Assembly: GCA_032191485.1 (NCBI GenBank)
Contig: JAVDOI010000004.1
Span: 19,456,943 to 19,520,942 of the forward strand
Reading direction: 5' to 3'
DNA length: 64,000 nt
Origin: Leptoclinus maculatus
Taxonomy: Eukaryota; Chordata; Actinopteri; Perciformes; Stichaeidae
Of this stretch, positions 34,330 to 45,299 are shown piece by piece (the first letter of the stretch is position 1; every line of letters starts with the position of its first letter). Position numbers and translations under genes: made by a program. The notes under the pieces were generated by a model that saw only the letters and a list, made by a program, of their open reading frames with translations, was not told the DNA's origin and did not search any database.

Positions 34330-35680
34330 AGAGATTAGGGTACCTGAAAGCTTCCATGCTTTGAGGAAAATAAGGACTGGCGGGAAAATAAAACTGTATT
34401 TGAACCACAGCTGAAGCAGGGAAAAGATTTAGGTTCCTTTTATAATATTAATACTGACTAAATAGAAATGCTTTGAGGACAATAATTCAGTGTCAATAGA
34501 TGCACTAATCCCTCAAGTTTACTGAAACGATTGATTCAAATCTGATGCTTTCTTTCTTTCTTTCTTTTTTTTCCTTTTTATGTGTGTTTAAGTGTAACAT
34601 ACCTGTGCAGACAGTCGATGCAAGCTGCAAGGAGCCTTTTCTTGGATTTCTCCAGCAATTTCATCAAGGTCCCCTGGCTAATGGCCAACATTCCTGATGT
34701 TACTTTCAACATTTTTTGGCATTGATTAAAGCTCAGGTATACACAATTAAACCACTTCTGTTGGCACAAGAGAAACTCAATCCCAAAGCCAACAAGTGTG
34801 TCTACCCTGCGGTAACACCTATTAAAATAGCTCGGGCCTCGAGCAACAAAGGCTGGACTCAAACGCACTTTAACCATTTTCAGCCCAGCCCCAAGGACAT
34901 TGACGGGAACCCTGTATGGCAACTATCAACAAACATAGACATAACATCCACGAAAACTGCCCTTTTGACAGTTCAGAAAAAGTAAGCTTTTTGTTAATGG
35001 GTGACAATACCAGGGGGAACGTTCTCCAGTGCAAAACTAACGCTCAGCAAGAGTGTTGTGACTATCAGTAGTAACACTGAAGCTGCTTTCCACAAAACAC
35101 AAAGTTGTATTTTTAGGGTAAACTACAGGAAATTAAGACATCAGGGTTTTATTTTCTGCAGTGGCGAGGGTGACTTTTGCCCTGAGAGATACAATATAGT
35201 TTGATTTGCCTGTGTGTGGGGTGGGGGTGGGGGGGGCAGGAGAAGCCATGTGTTCTGTGAAATCAATAAATATGTTCTTAACTGTAACTGGAAAAAGACT
35301 GTAAATATATGCAGTATAACAGCCTCCTGACATCAGACTTCTAGACCAGACTAGATTACAAAAATAGACCATCTCAAAAATATTCACTGCAGTGCATCAG
35401 TTGTCATCAGTTTGGTTTGACGATTCATAAAAGCGAACACTTGCACAATTCCTCTCCAAGTACCCATGTGTTATTCAGCTTGCCTTCATTGGGGTGGTTT
35501 GAAAAGTCTTTAATTGTCAATTTGTAGGAAATACAGATATTTTTGTTTACCTTTTTATTCAACCAGGAAGGCTTTGTGAACATTAAAAATCTATTTTCCA
35601 AATTGAAATTAAACTTTAATTAAAAAAAAAATAAAAAATGTTATTATAGAATCATAAAATGTTAGCCTGTAAGTGGCTGC
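34330..35680. other. Unique non-coding sequence
   Basis: 34552-34570 is a short (TTTC)n/T tract. 34603-34673 on the minus strand is a protein-like open stretch next to a gtatgt donor but has a poor acceptor. 35215-35237 is G-rich. 35620-35640 is A-rich. Confidence 0.5.
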
Positions 35681-35689
35681 AACACACCG

Positions 35690-35957
35690 ATATTTTCATA
35701 AAAAAGAGCAGTACATGACCATGAACAATACTGTAACGATATTGTTCTATCATTCATCAGAATATTATTATTATTATTATATTATTATAATCTAGGTTTT
35801 TTTTCAAAATAAAAGATGAACAGAAAAACATTAGAAAACCTGCGTTTCAGCATCTGCCAAGAAATCATATTTTGAACATGGAGGCTCATACTTGACCTTG
35901 GGCAAAGTGATGTAGCAAAATACAATATATTGTCATATTGTTGAGCAACCCTTTTAA
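35690..35957. mobile_element. cgatat-type MITE-like relic
   Basis: The right end, read on the minus strand, is gggttgctcaacaatatgac then aatatattgtatt, resembling the fish element terminus ggctgggcgatatgacgatat. The left side has caccgatatttt and gtaacgatattgttc. 35761-35787 is an (ATT)n run inside it. The terminal inverted repeats are too diverged to define borders. Confidence 0.35.
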
Positions 35958-36169
35958 ACTTTATGCAGATATACTGTATTATTGTTACAAAGATAATACC
36001 CGAAGGCCTACTTCCCTTTCTTATTCTTCAAATCAAAGGCTACTTTCGTTGGAAAATTCATGGAGGAAAACTTGGCAACTCTGCATGTGGCCGAGGTGGA
36101 ATCTGACGCAACTTGAGATTGATTAATTGTGAAAATGCATACCTTTCTTTGACAATCAGGGCAACCTAT

Positions 36170-36535
36170 TCATTATAAATTTAGTTCAAACCGCACAGTG
36201 TCCCACTGGAGTATACTGGCTGAGTTCCGCTCAAGCCGCACACAGTAGCATCGGCTCACTGTCCTCACTGTTATTACAACTCCACTTCCTAGATTCCTTA
36301 CGTATGTCTCCAGTGTGTGTCCCCAAGGGTCAGGACCTCTGAGCTCAGCCCCTCCCCCCCCCCCCCCCCCCAACACATCACCCATACCAAAATCAATTCT
36401 CAAACTACTCCTGTGGTGTTATTGAAAAAATACCACCTACTGTAACCCTATCCTGCCTCTCCACATTCGTAAACACAACCCACCACTGTGAGTGCCCTTC
36501 TCTTGCCTTTCGCAAATGGCAGCTATTTTACCCTT

Positions 36536-36540
<5 letters not shown>
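36170..36540. other. Non-coding, with C19 homopolymer
   Basis: 36354-36372 is an uninterrupted C run preceded by cccct. The Gly-rich minus-strand frame is an artefact. No other structure is seen. Confidence 0.7.

Positions 36541-36541
<1 letters not shown>

Positions 36542-36586
<45 letters not shown>
36542..36586. repeat. (AC)22 microsatellite
   Basis: Perfect AC run, then acatacacatacacataa imperfect extension to about 36600. Confidence 0.96.
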
Positions 36587-36591
<5 letters not shown>

Positions 36592-36599
36592 ATACACAT

Positions 36600-38610
36600 A
36601 ATCCATTGAATCACAGACACACGCACCTGCAATTTACAAAGAAGGGCAATAATTCTCCAACTTTAGATCCATAGTATCGAGCACATCGCACTTCACTGAA
36701 CAATGGGTGGGCAGGTTTTTTTTGTCCATTGCCTTGTCCATTGCCTCCTCCCTACTGATCCAAGTGCACTTCCTCCCCGCTTCCTCTATTATGTCAAACA
36801 ACTTTGTCTCAGATCATGTCTTACTGCTACAAACGCCTATCCAAGCACAGGCCAGATATCGGATTTTGACTCGCGCCTGTTATCCTGTGGAGTGAGAAGC
36901 GGGTTTATCTGACTTGCCTCGAGGGCGAATGAAGTATGATGCCATGTTGAGGTTTGGAGAAGGTCACAGCAGGGTCAGACAAGCGGCTGGTTCTCATTCT
37001 GGCAGGATCCTTACATGGTTAATTACCGATGTTGTTGATGGGATCACTTTACTGCATATACCCTTAGTGTGGATGTGTGTTTACTTGAGAAAGGTCTTGA
37101 GACAATATAGCGTAAGCCATGAAAACAGGCAGCCCTGCACTTGAGTTATGATGTCTGCATTAAGATTTTTGAAAATACCTCAAGAACGGAAATGAAATGG
37201 GATAGAGTTGATATAAGTTGTTATTTCTTAATACAAATTACTGAGAATTTGTGTCAGTGGATTTGAGCTGTAATCTAATCACTGACGGTGGTTTCTGTAT
37301 TTCGGAAGAGCTGTCATTTTGCTTGGCTCTCGTTATTCCAGGTTAATAACAATTCTCACTTTCCCTGTCCCTTTTCACTCGCTCCCCCCTCTTTTTCTTC
37401 CTACATAGCGCCAAAAATCAGGAATTCCTCCAGTGCTCGCTCATACAAGATTTATTGGACACTGGTTCTTTTCCGTGGATGTGGTTCTCAGCAGGTTAGC
37501 ATTCAAAAATACTGCTGGCAAGTAATGGCTCCTGTCAGGAACGTCAGGCACTTTGTTACATCTCAAGCACACTATGCAGCTATTGACCTTTGACCCTTTG
37601 ATGCACATCAAGGTGCTATGGGTAGAGATACAACGTGTGAAATCTGTTCATTCTGAACTGTGAAAAGAATATTTTTTTTCTGTTTTAACGACTCCTCTTG
37701 AAGAGAAATTGACTGATTTTAGTCTGAGAATGTGGAGTTAGAGAGAAGTAAACAAACCAGACCCCTGTAGCCCACTACTACGAGTATAGCACGCGCGAAC
37801 CTCCAACCAATGTAATGTTGGTACCAGACAAGGAAGAATAATGCTTGGAATAATAAAAAAACTACCTCTGGTTCTGCTGCAGTGACTTGGATACTTCTTT
37901 TAAACTGCCCATTGTGAGTTCAACGATATCATAAGAGTGCAATACCAAATCAATGAATAACTATTGGATGAGCTCTAGGTAAAGAATTAAAACACCAAAT
38001 ATTTACTGATGCAGAAACTGCCAAGAAATAGTTAAGCCACTAGTCATTCATATGAATTTGTATTCATACATGTTTGCCAGTAAGGCAAGAGATAATCATA
38101 TGTATTCTAATTGATACATGAAAACAGCCATTTAATCTGATCCACTTTTATGAACTGTCATTAGAGTGTCATTTGCAGCTGCTAAATGTGTATCACGAGT
38201 GTCTTTAATTGAACTGACTAATTAAAGTTACGTCCTGTGTAAAAAAGATCTCTGCTGCTAATGAGTAAGCCTCAAATAGCTCAATTATATCATATCGACA
38301 GCGTTTCGACTCTCCTTGGCATTTTAGCTATGTCCTCTGGATACGGGTAAATCTTCCAATTCTTTTATTGTTAGTGTGTTTATTTATGCAATCATGAAAA
38401 CATTTTCCACGTTTGCTGTGCATGCAAAACCAAGGCAGTTTTCAACGAGTGCGCTTGAAAGCATTTGCTTTCAAGATGTTCCTCTATGGTGACGTGTTAT
38501 TCTGCACGTATTTGGCCCACATCAGCTCAGCTGACTCAGGCCAGCCCATGTGGTAACAGCAATGGCTAATTTACTGGTGGGTCCCTCACTTCAGAGCACT
38601 TGGTGGAACT
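36600..38610. other. Unique non-coding sequence
   Basis: 37365-37408 is a strong pyrimidine tract ending cttcctacatag, followed by 86 nt open in all frames and a gttagc donor-like site at 37495. It is a weak exon candidate. 38000-38600 is AT-rich with TAATTA-like words. No gene. Confidence 0.5.
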
Positions 38611-38614
38611 TGTG

Positions 38615-38632
38615 CCCCCCCCCCCCCCCCCC
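38615..38632. repeat. C18 homopolymer
   Basis: Uninterrupted run of C after cttgtg. Confidence 0.9.
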
Positions 38633-38985
38633 AACATCATTCACAAAGCCCTCAGATCAGCACTGCAGACACGCCACAGGGGCACACACAAACAGCTTCT
38701 CTAATTAATAAACAGCAAATCTTCAAAGCCGTGGGCTTGCTGAGGAGCCGCCCACACTAAAGAGTAGCATGAGTGAATTTCCATCACTGAATCACTTCAC
38801 GTAGTTAGATCATGGCAGCATGGCTTTGGGAATAAAATATTACAGTACAGCGCAACAAGATCTAATAACATAGAATGCACTGAGGTAGGCATCCTATTGA
38901 TCATTCAAAATAAGACGAAAAAATGATTGCAATCCATAACTTATCATAATTTTTATACTTATTCTTGTATGTGGATGTTTTTTGA

Positions 38986-39720
38986 GTGCCTGTTTTCTGT
39001 AAACAACTAAATAGTCTGCATCCCCTTCACTTATTAAGAAACCGTCTTTACTGTTATACTTTTTTATATTTTATGAATTATGCTGCAACCCTTGACTTGC
39101 ACTTTACAAAAACAGTTTATAGGCTATTCATGTTATTGCTAGTAGAAATGTGCAATGATTTGCCTTTCGGTGTTTCCACACTCGCTCTGACAATTCATGA
39201 AAAAGTCCCACTCTCTCTCCTTTGGGCTGTTCTGCTCGCCTCAGTTAAACCTGTTTTTGTCTTTCGGGTTACTACTTCTTTAACCCCCGTCTTCACTTTC
39301 AGCTGCATTAGTTTATACTTGGAGAATTTCAAGAGAAACAGTCTTCTGTGTTTTGCTTCTTTAAACCTTTCAGGTTACGGCCTCCACCTGAGCTTATTCT
39401 TAAATAACACAATGCTGCTTTTCACTAAGGGCTCTAAGTTGTTACTTACTGCGCATTGCGTTAAAGGCTGTCCACTCTGTGTGTGGTTTGGATTCAAATT
39501 GTGGCCGGGGAAAGTCTTAACGGTGCCTCAGGCAATTTCTCAAAAGCAGAATGTACCATGGGCATTCAGAGTCTGTCATCGAAAAACTTTTGCTGTGGTG
39601 CAGTACGGGGGATGTTTTTCAGCACTAACCATAACCCTAACCCATGTACAGACAGAATCTTTCCATCTTTCCAATATTTTTTGCTCCATGGCTTCTCTTT
39701 CTGCTATTTCTGCTGACTGA
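38986..39720 (+). CDS. Longest open frame in window, unassigned
   Basis: 244 codons from a GTG; the first in-frame ATG is at 39073, leaving 215 codons, and the frame closes at TGA 39718-39720. The product would be rich in Leu, Phe, Ser and Cys with several hydrophobic stretches (for example LLWAVLLASV, LNNTMLLFTK), and I recognise no family. The strand is pyrimidine-rich, which lowers stop-codon frequency, so chance is quite possible. No Kozak context, splice signals or promoter were seen. It could be a decayed coding exon or an artefact. Confidence 0.15.
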   Translation: MPVFCKQLNSLHPLHLLRNRLYCYTFLYFMNYAATLDLHFTKTVYRLFMLLLVEMCNDLPFGVSTLALTIHEKVPLSLLWAVLLASVKPVFVFRVTTSLTPVFTFSCISLYLENFKRNSLLCFASLNLSGYGLHLSLFLNNTMLLFTKGSKLLLTAHCVKGCPLCVWFGFKLWPGKVLTVPQAISQKQNVPWAFRVCHRKTFAVVQYGGCFSALTITLTHVQTESFHLSNIFCSMASLSAISAD

Positions 39721-42700
39721 TGGATCATTTTTGCAGACATCTTCCATATTCTTTTGACTTTTAATGACCCATTTACCCTCTATTGACACAGATAGAATAT
39801 ATTTTACTTCTTTTGTTCTTTTCCTGCCCATCCATCCATCCACCAGGTCAATATACCCATCACACTCATGAATACAGGGCAGATATGTAGGCTACAGTGC
39901 TTCCTGCTAGTGATTGGTGGCAAAGCAATCTGACACTTTCATGTTTTTCTTTTTTCCTCCCATCTCTTTTTCCTAATAATAGAGAGGATTCTTCCCATAT
40001 GACATTCTTTTTGGTAAATCATCACTTCTCTTGAAATTGGTCAAACGATGCTGAGCTGGTTAGCGAGTGGAAATGTTAAATTGCAGACAGCCAAAGCACA
40101 AATGCACCAATGTAAACAAAATAGATGGTATTCACTGCGTTATATATCACAAGCACTGCTACTATTGGCATATATTTATCTGATTTAATTCAGCAGTATT
40201 GTCATTTGAATGGAAGCAACACATTTCACTCCCCTGAATCTTTACATTTGCTCCCCATCCCAGCATATTATATGTAATGACTTTCACCCTAAGGCAGAAA
40301 GCCAGCACTGCATCCAAACAATGCCATGGGAGTTGGCTAATGGCACCAACATTAAAAACAACCAGCATCTGGCCTCCTGTGCATGAACAAATGTGTCTGA
40401 GCTCCTCTACAGTCTAACCAGCAGCGCCCCAGGCCCTTGGACTAGCAATGAATATGTGAGAGGTGCTGATAAAGTCAACGTTAGGGATAATTGACCACAC
40501 TTCTCTTCTGTTTGGGCCTATGATGAGTCTGTTTTTAGCACACTGGGTCATACATGACCAATCTATCCAAGGAGCAGCAGAGATAATTGAAGTCTGGATG
40601 TATTTATGTGTAGTTTTCCACTATTAGCTTTTACCATTTCAATCTGTAAGCATGCAAATCAAAATGTCCACGTAGTTGCTCAATACAAATTGTAATCACC
40701 AAATAAAAAAAAATAAAAAATTGTCCATTACTTATGCCATTTGCATGTATGGAACATAGATTAAATGAGTCACGTTCACTTCTTAATTGTGTTTGGGTTC
40801 AGGGGAGCACCACACATCACCATGTGGCGATAAGCAGTACAGTCTATCTAAGGCTTGTTGATTGCCTTGTTTGACTCGGTTGTGGGCTCTACTTTTTCAC
40901 AGCTGCACCAACTCATGTCTGCACAGTGTTGGAGACACTTGTTTACAATCCCAGAGAAAGTCTCTGAAAGTCTTTGAACAGGGTTTGCCAAAGTGGTGAG
41001 AAAAAGAGATATGCTGTAATGGAGGAAAAGCACCAGAAGGAAAAGCAGGGGGAGGGAGCAGATGGTGAGAGAATGAGGGAGACAGAAACCAGGAGAAAGA
41101 AATGACAAACCGAAAAAAAACAGAGGAGGAAACAAATAGTTGAGACATGGAGAGATTAAAATGGGTTGTAGCGGAATCAGAAATGCGGAAGAAATAAGAT
41201 GAAAGGTTCAAAAAAATTCAAGTGCAACAAAACGAGAACGACCAACTGCCAGCAGTTCCAAATGTCTCACCAGATGTTCCCAGATGCAAACTCTGCTCCT
41301 CCAAGATGACTCCACATTAACCTGACTTTATTGTTACAGATGTGGTTCTATTGGCTGCACCCCTGATTTACACCCAGGCAGCGAGCAGACCGGCCTCGCC
41401 TCCCAGGACCCCTTCAAAACTAAACGCCCCAGCAGAGAGCAAGGGAGCAGCAGTAGGAGTAGCAAGCTGGGCATAGTGTAGAAAGATTGTCAGGGAAACA
41501 GGCACCATGCTGTGCCATATAATGACCCTATTCCAGGCATCTGGCCTTCGGGGAGGGGACGTTGCATGGTTCCCTGCCTGGCTGGATGGCAGAGTAACCC
41601 AGAACTTGCTTTCTCCACCCTCTCGATTTAGTCACCTCCTCATTCTGTGTCGCTGTTTCCTCTCAGCTCACAACAAGCTGTGGTAAATGCTGGCAGGAGA
41701 CAAAAAAGACACCGCTTTAATCAATACCAACACAAGGCCTTGGCTGAAGAGCACAGGGAGTGTAGAGAGAGAGAGAGGGAAAGGGACTGAGGCTCTTGCT
41801 TTTGCCTTGAGCACACATTTCCTTCGAAACCCAATGACTACGAAGGCGACACGAAAGCAACACAAACAAAATACATGTGGCTCAAGGAGAACGAGCAGCG
41901 CCAGAATTAAGGATGTCAACATTCCCCTGGAGTCTGCAGAACAGCGGCGCTGGTGAATACAACTTTGAGGGTGACGTGTCTGGAAAAATGAAACCATAAA
42001 ACAATTGCTGCAATCATAAGCAGCCACGGCCAATTTCGAAGGATAATTCATGTTCACTCCTCATCTGCAGACTTTTATTCTTATCATATGTGCATCACTA
42101 AGCCAAGTTGAGAGACTATATTGTGTGACCAGAAATCAAGCTTTGAAAGTTTTGGCTGCTTGTCCATGTGTAAACATCTTAGAAGGATTAAACCGATTCG
42201 CTCGTTTGCTCATATTGGAGTTTGATCAAGCATTCAATATATCGGTCAGCCAGTGTTATTTATCTCCGATATGATGAAGAATCCTCCCTAACCATAGGTA
42301 CTTGAAATAAATCTGTAAAATCTCCTGGATGGGAGTTACCCAGTAGTCTTCTGCTGGCCACTGAGCAGCTGTACAGACGCAATTGGGAATAAGTGCCTTG
42401 CTTGAGGACAGTAATTGCTGAGGGAGGGAAGAGTATTCTTCTTAAACATTGCCTAACAAGTTTCTTAGCAGCTGCGGGGATCTGGGACAGATTTATGGGC
42501 CAGCAGTACCCTCAAGGTTTTGGAAGCAGGTTTGTGACCGGAAGAACGCTGGTTTTGAATACCCAGACTGGAGGAGAAAACTGTGGGTTGAGAACATGAA
42601 TGAGTAAAGACATTAAATATACTTGTCTGAAAACTGACACTGACAATCTTTGCACTGACAAAGTGGCCCGTTTGTGACAACAGCATGGTTTGTTTCCTGT

Positions 42701-44200
42701 TCATATGCAAGTAAAAAGCGGTTCTTGAGCATCAAATGCCGTATAATGCTGCACTGAGACTAAATGCAAATTCACTGCAACAGCATATAAGCTAAATGAT
42801 TGTGCATCATGGCTAAATAGACACAGTTGGAAGAGACAGTGAAGAAAGTGAAGGTGAAATGCAAATGTGCTCTCCAAATGAAATACACAAAGATGCAAAC
42901 AATTGAACTCGTGGCTTCCAATTATAGGGTAATTTAACCTAGATTAAATAAAGTACTAGTAATCCTAGTGGTATCCAGCCATGCAGATAGTTTGGGTTTT
43001 CTATGCTGAGGTTTAAAAATATCTGCTCGCACCCTAATACAAAGGAGGTGAATGGAATTCTGTTTATGGTTCGCAGTGCTTTATTTGTCAATGCACCGAG
43101 AAATGATATTTAAAAAATTCACTGTCTATTTCCTTTGCTAGAAAATGTCACAGCAGGCTAGAGGAAATTCAGAGTGACTGGTAACCTTAAAATCTAGTAG
43201 CCATTTTGACTTGTGACCCAAAAAGTAATTTTCAAGCCCCGATCATACTGGCACTGTTGATCATTTGCAGGTGATGTTTTATTGCGGGTTGTGAACAAAT
43301 TGTTCAAAAAATGGTCAAGTGTGGACCAGCCAGCCTGCGCACACTGCAGCAATCAAAGCCAAATGTGGTGCTTTGTTGTGGTCACAGATTCATCATTCTG
43401 CCTGGGTGAGCTTCTCAGTGGCCAACAAGCACGCTTTAGTTGTGTTGGGGAGCTTCAACGTGGAGTAGGAGAAAACAAATGGGCTCAGTTTACCTTCACT
43501 GAATTAACAGTTAGGAGAAAATGGTTTAAAATGTGGTTGGAACCATGAATTGAACTTCCCCCTCTGTCATGGTGTTTTTTTTCTCCAAATGCTGTAATGG
43601 AGCCCAAATGTTTGAGTGGAGCATGTCCATAAAAGTTTATTGTCTGTTAAATTTTAAATTATTATTTTTTTTTTGCCGGAGACCAAACAAATTTCGATGC
43701 AATGACCCAGAGCAGGATAACGGCAGTGAGTTTGGAGCTTTCTAAAGTTATAAGTCTTACATTACAGGATCGGTTACAGGAGAGCAATAAATTCAAGAAC
43801 ACAAATAAAACCAATTATTAACATGTCTCCCCGTCATTAACCAACGCTAAGACAAAGTACTACCACATGTTGTTCCTCTTGGCCTCCCTGTTTCGCTATT
43901 TTAACTTGACCACGACCAACTGCACTGTTATCAGGATCATGGGGAAGGAGTGTGCACTTGTGTACGTATGTTTGTTCAGCATCTGCTGGGTCTTCTTCTT
44001 CTTTGCTCATCCCCTTCTCGTTCATTTTACCCTTCCTTCCTCAGTCTCTCTGTCTCTCCCTCCATCTCTCCATCGCAGCCTGGGGCTCCTTCTAATCGTC
44101 CTCTGCTGTGCTGATTGGACTTTTCATTAGTCAACTCCCAAAGGCTCAGCATGACCTCCTCTAGGTCACTGCCTACTGATTATTCCCTCTTTTTTCTACT
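39720..44200. other. Unique non-coding sequence
   Basis: 39613-39632 (ctaaccataaccctaaccc) is a two-to-three-unit telomere-like word. 39829-39842 is a short (CATC)n. 41010-41130 is purine-rich, 41768-41781 is a GA run and 43665-43674 a T run. 43990-44080 is pyrimidine-rich. No exon is supported. Confidence 0.55.
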
Positions 44201-44203
44201 TAT

Positions 44204-44229
44204 TCTTCTTCTTCTTCTTCTTCTTCTTC
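44204..44229. repeat. (CTT)n microsatellite
   Basis: About eight to nine CTT/TTC units followed by catcatcaac. Confidence 0.93.
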
Positions 44230-44781
44230 ATCATCAACTCCTTGAAGAAGGGATGGTATGACACCGACACCATGTATCCTGTTGGATCCCAAAAAACAAT
44301 CTTGTCTGACAGGTTGAGGGGGGTCACCATGTTGGAGCGCTTTGAAAATACTATAAACATACTTTTGAGTATACTTTGTTTTTATAGTTAATAGAGGGTT
44401 GGCAGTGTGGAAGGAAGGTTACAAGGTTTTCCGGCGTACAGCACTGTAGGCTGTATGTGCTGCAGTGAACTAAAAATGTTTACCTTAAAATTATAGCATT
44501 GCCATGAAACACTGTGGAGGAAAAAAAAAAAGAGTCAAATTGGTCTCTATGTCGGCTACTGCCTCGGATGGTTAGAGCTGTCCCTGCATATTTGTTGCTT
44601 GACGCAAAAAACCTTATTGGATCTTAAGCATTACCTACCGCACATGACATGTCCTTGGAAGTCAACAAACCACCTATAACTCACTGAAGGGATTTTAATG
44701 ATGCGGCTATGCTACAGGGCTGCCAGCACTGCTCACAAATCGGCGGCTGTCTCTAAGATGTGTACTGGAGTAGGAGAACCC

Positions 44782-44906
44782 GTGTGTGTGTGTGTATTGT
44801 GGGGTAGACATGTTTTTACCATCTGAATGACCATGACCCTGTCCAAATGAACCTCCCCTTCCCCATCCTCCCCCTTCTCCACAAACACACACACACACAC
44901 ACACAC
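44782..44906. repeat. TG run and CA run in inverted arrangement
   Basis: 44782-44795 is (GT)7 and 44885-44906 is (AC)11, about 90 bp apart, so the two could pair as an imperfect stem. This is a chance expectation in a CA-rich genome. Confidence 0.85.
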
Positions 44907-45034
44907 GTGCACGGTCCCATCTCTGGCACGCTCCAAAAGCTGGAACAGATTACTCCCCTGTGTGCTTGTTCTGACTCTGATTGCTGCTACATTCAGATAG
45001 TCTCAAGTGGCCTCCTGTGTGCGCAGTGCCCCAT

Positions 45035-45140
45035 GGGATATGGCCCGGGCGCACTACACATGGGGACTATTACCCGAGCCGGCGGAGGCCTGCAATGCGG
45101 CGCGTCGCCCCCTCCAGGTTGGGCCCGACGTGGCCCTCAT
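45035..45140. other. CpG-rich patch
   Basis: Contains cccgggcgcac, cccgagccggcggagg, gcggcgcgtcgccc and ggcccgacgtgg, roughly ten CpGs in 100 bp in otherwise CpG-poor DNA. It is too short for a standard CpG island. No initiator, TATA or exon was seen beside it. Confidence 0.45.
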
Positions 45141-45299
45141 CCTCTCCACAACCCTCTAAACAGCCATTTCCACCCCCAATCATTACAGTTAATCACAGTG
45201 ATAGCTCTGCCCATGGTCTCTCTCTCTGGAGTGGAGTGGTCATTCTACCCTATCAGCCCAGTGTGCACGATGTCAGTATTACGCTGACAAGCATCGCTG

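Noticed and set aside
34603..34673. Minus-strand protein-like exon candidate (frame LMKLLEKSKKRLLAACIDC) with gtatgt donor
   Set aside because: The acceptor side lacks a pyrimidine tract, and two frames look equally protein-like. Not enough support to annotate.
39613..39632. Telomere-like ctaaccataaccctaaccc
   Set aside because: Only two to three imperfect units, too short to call an interstitial telomeric sequence.
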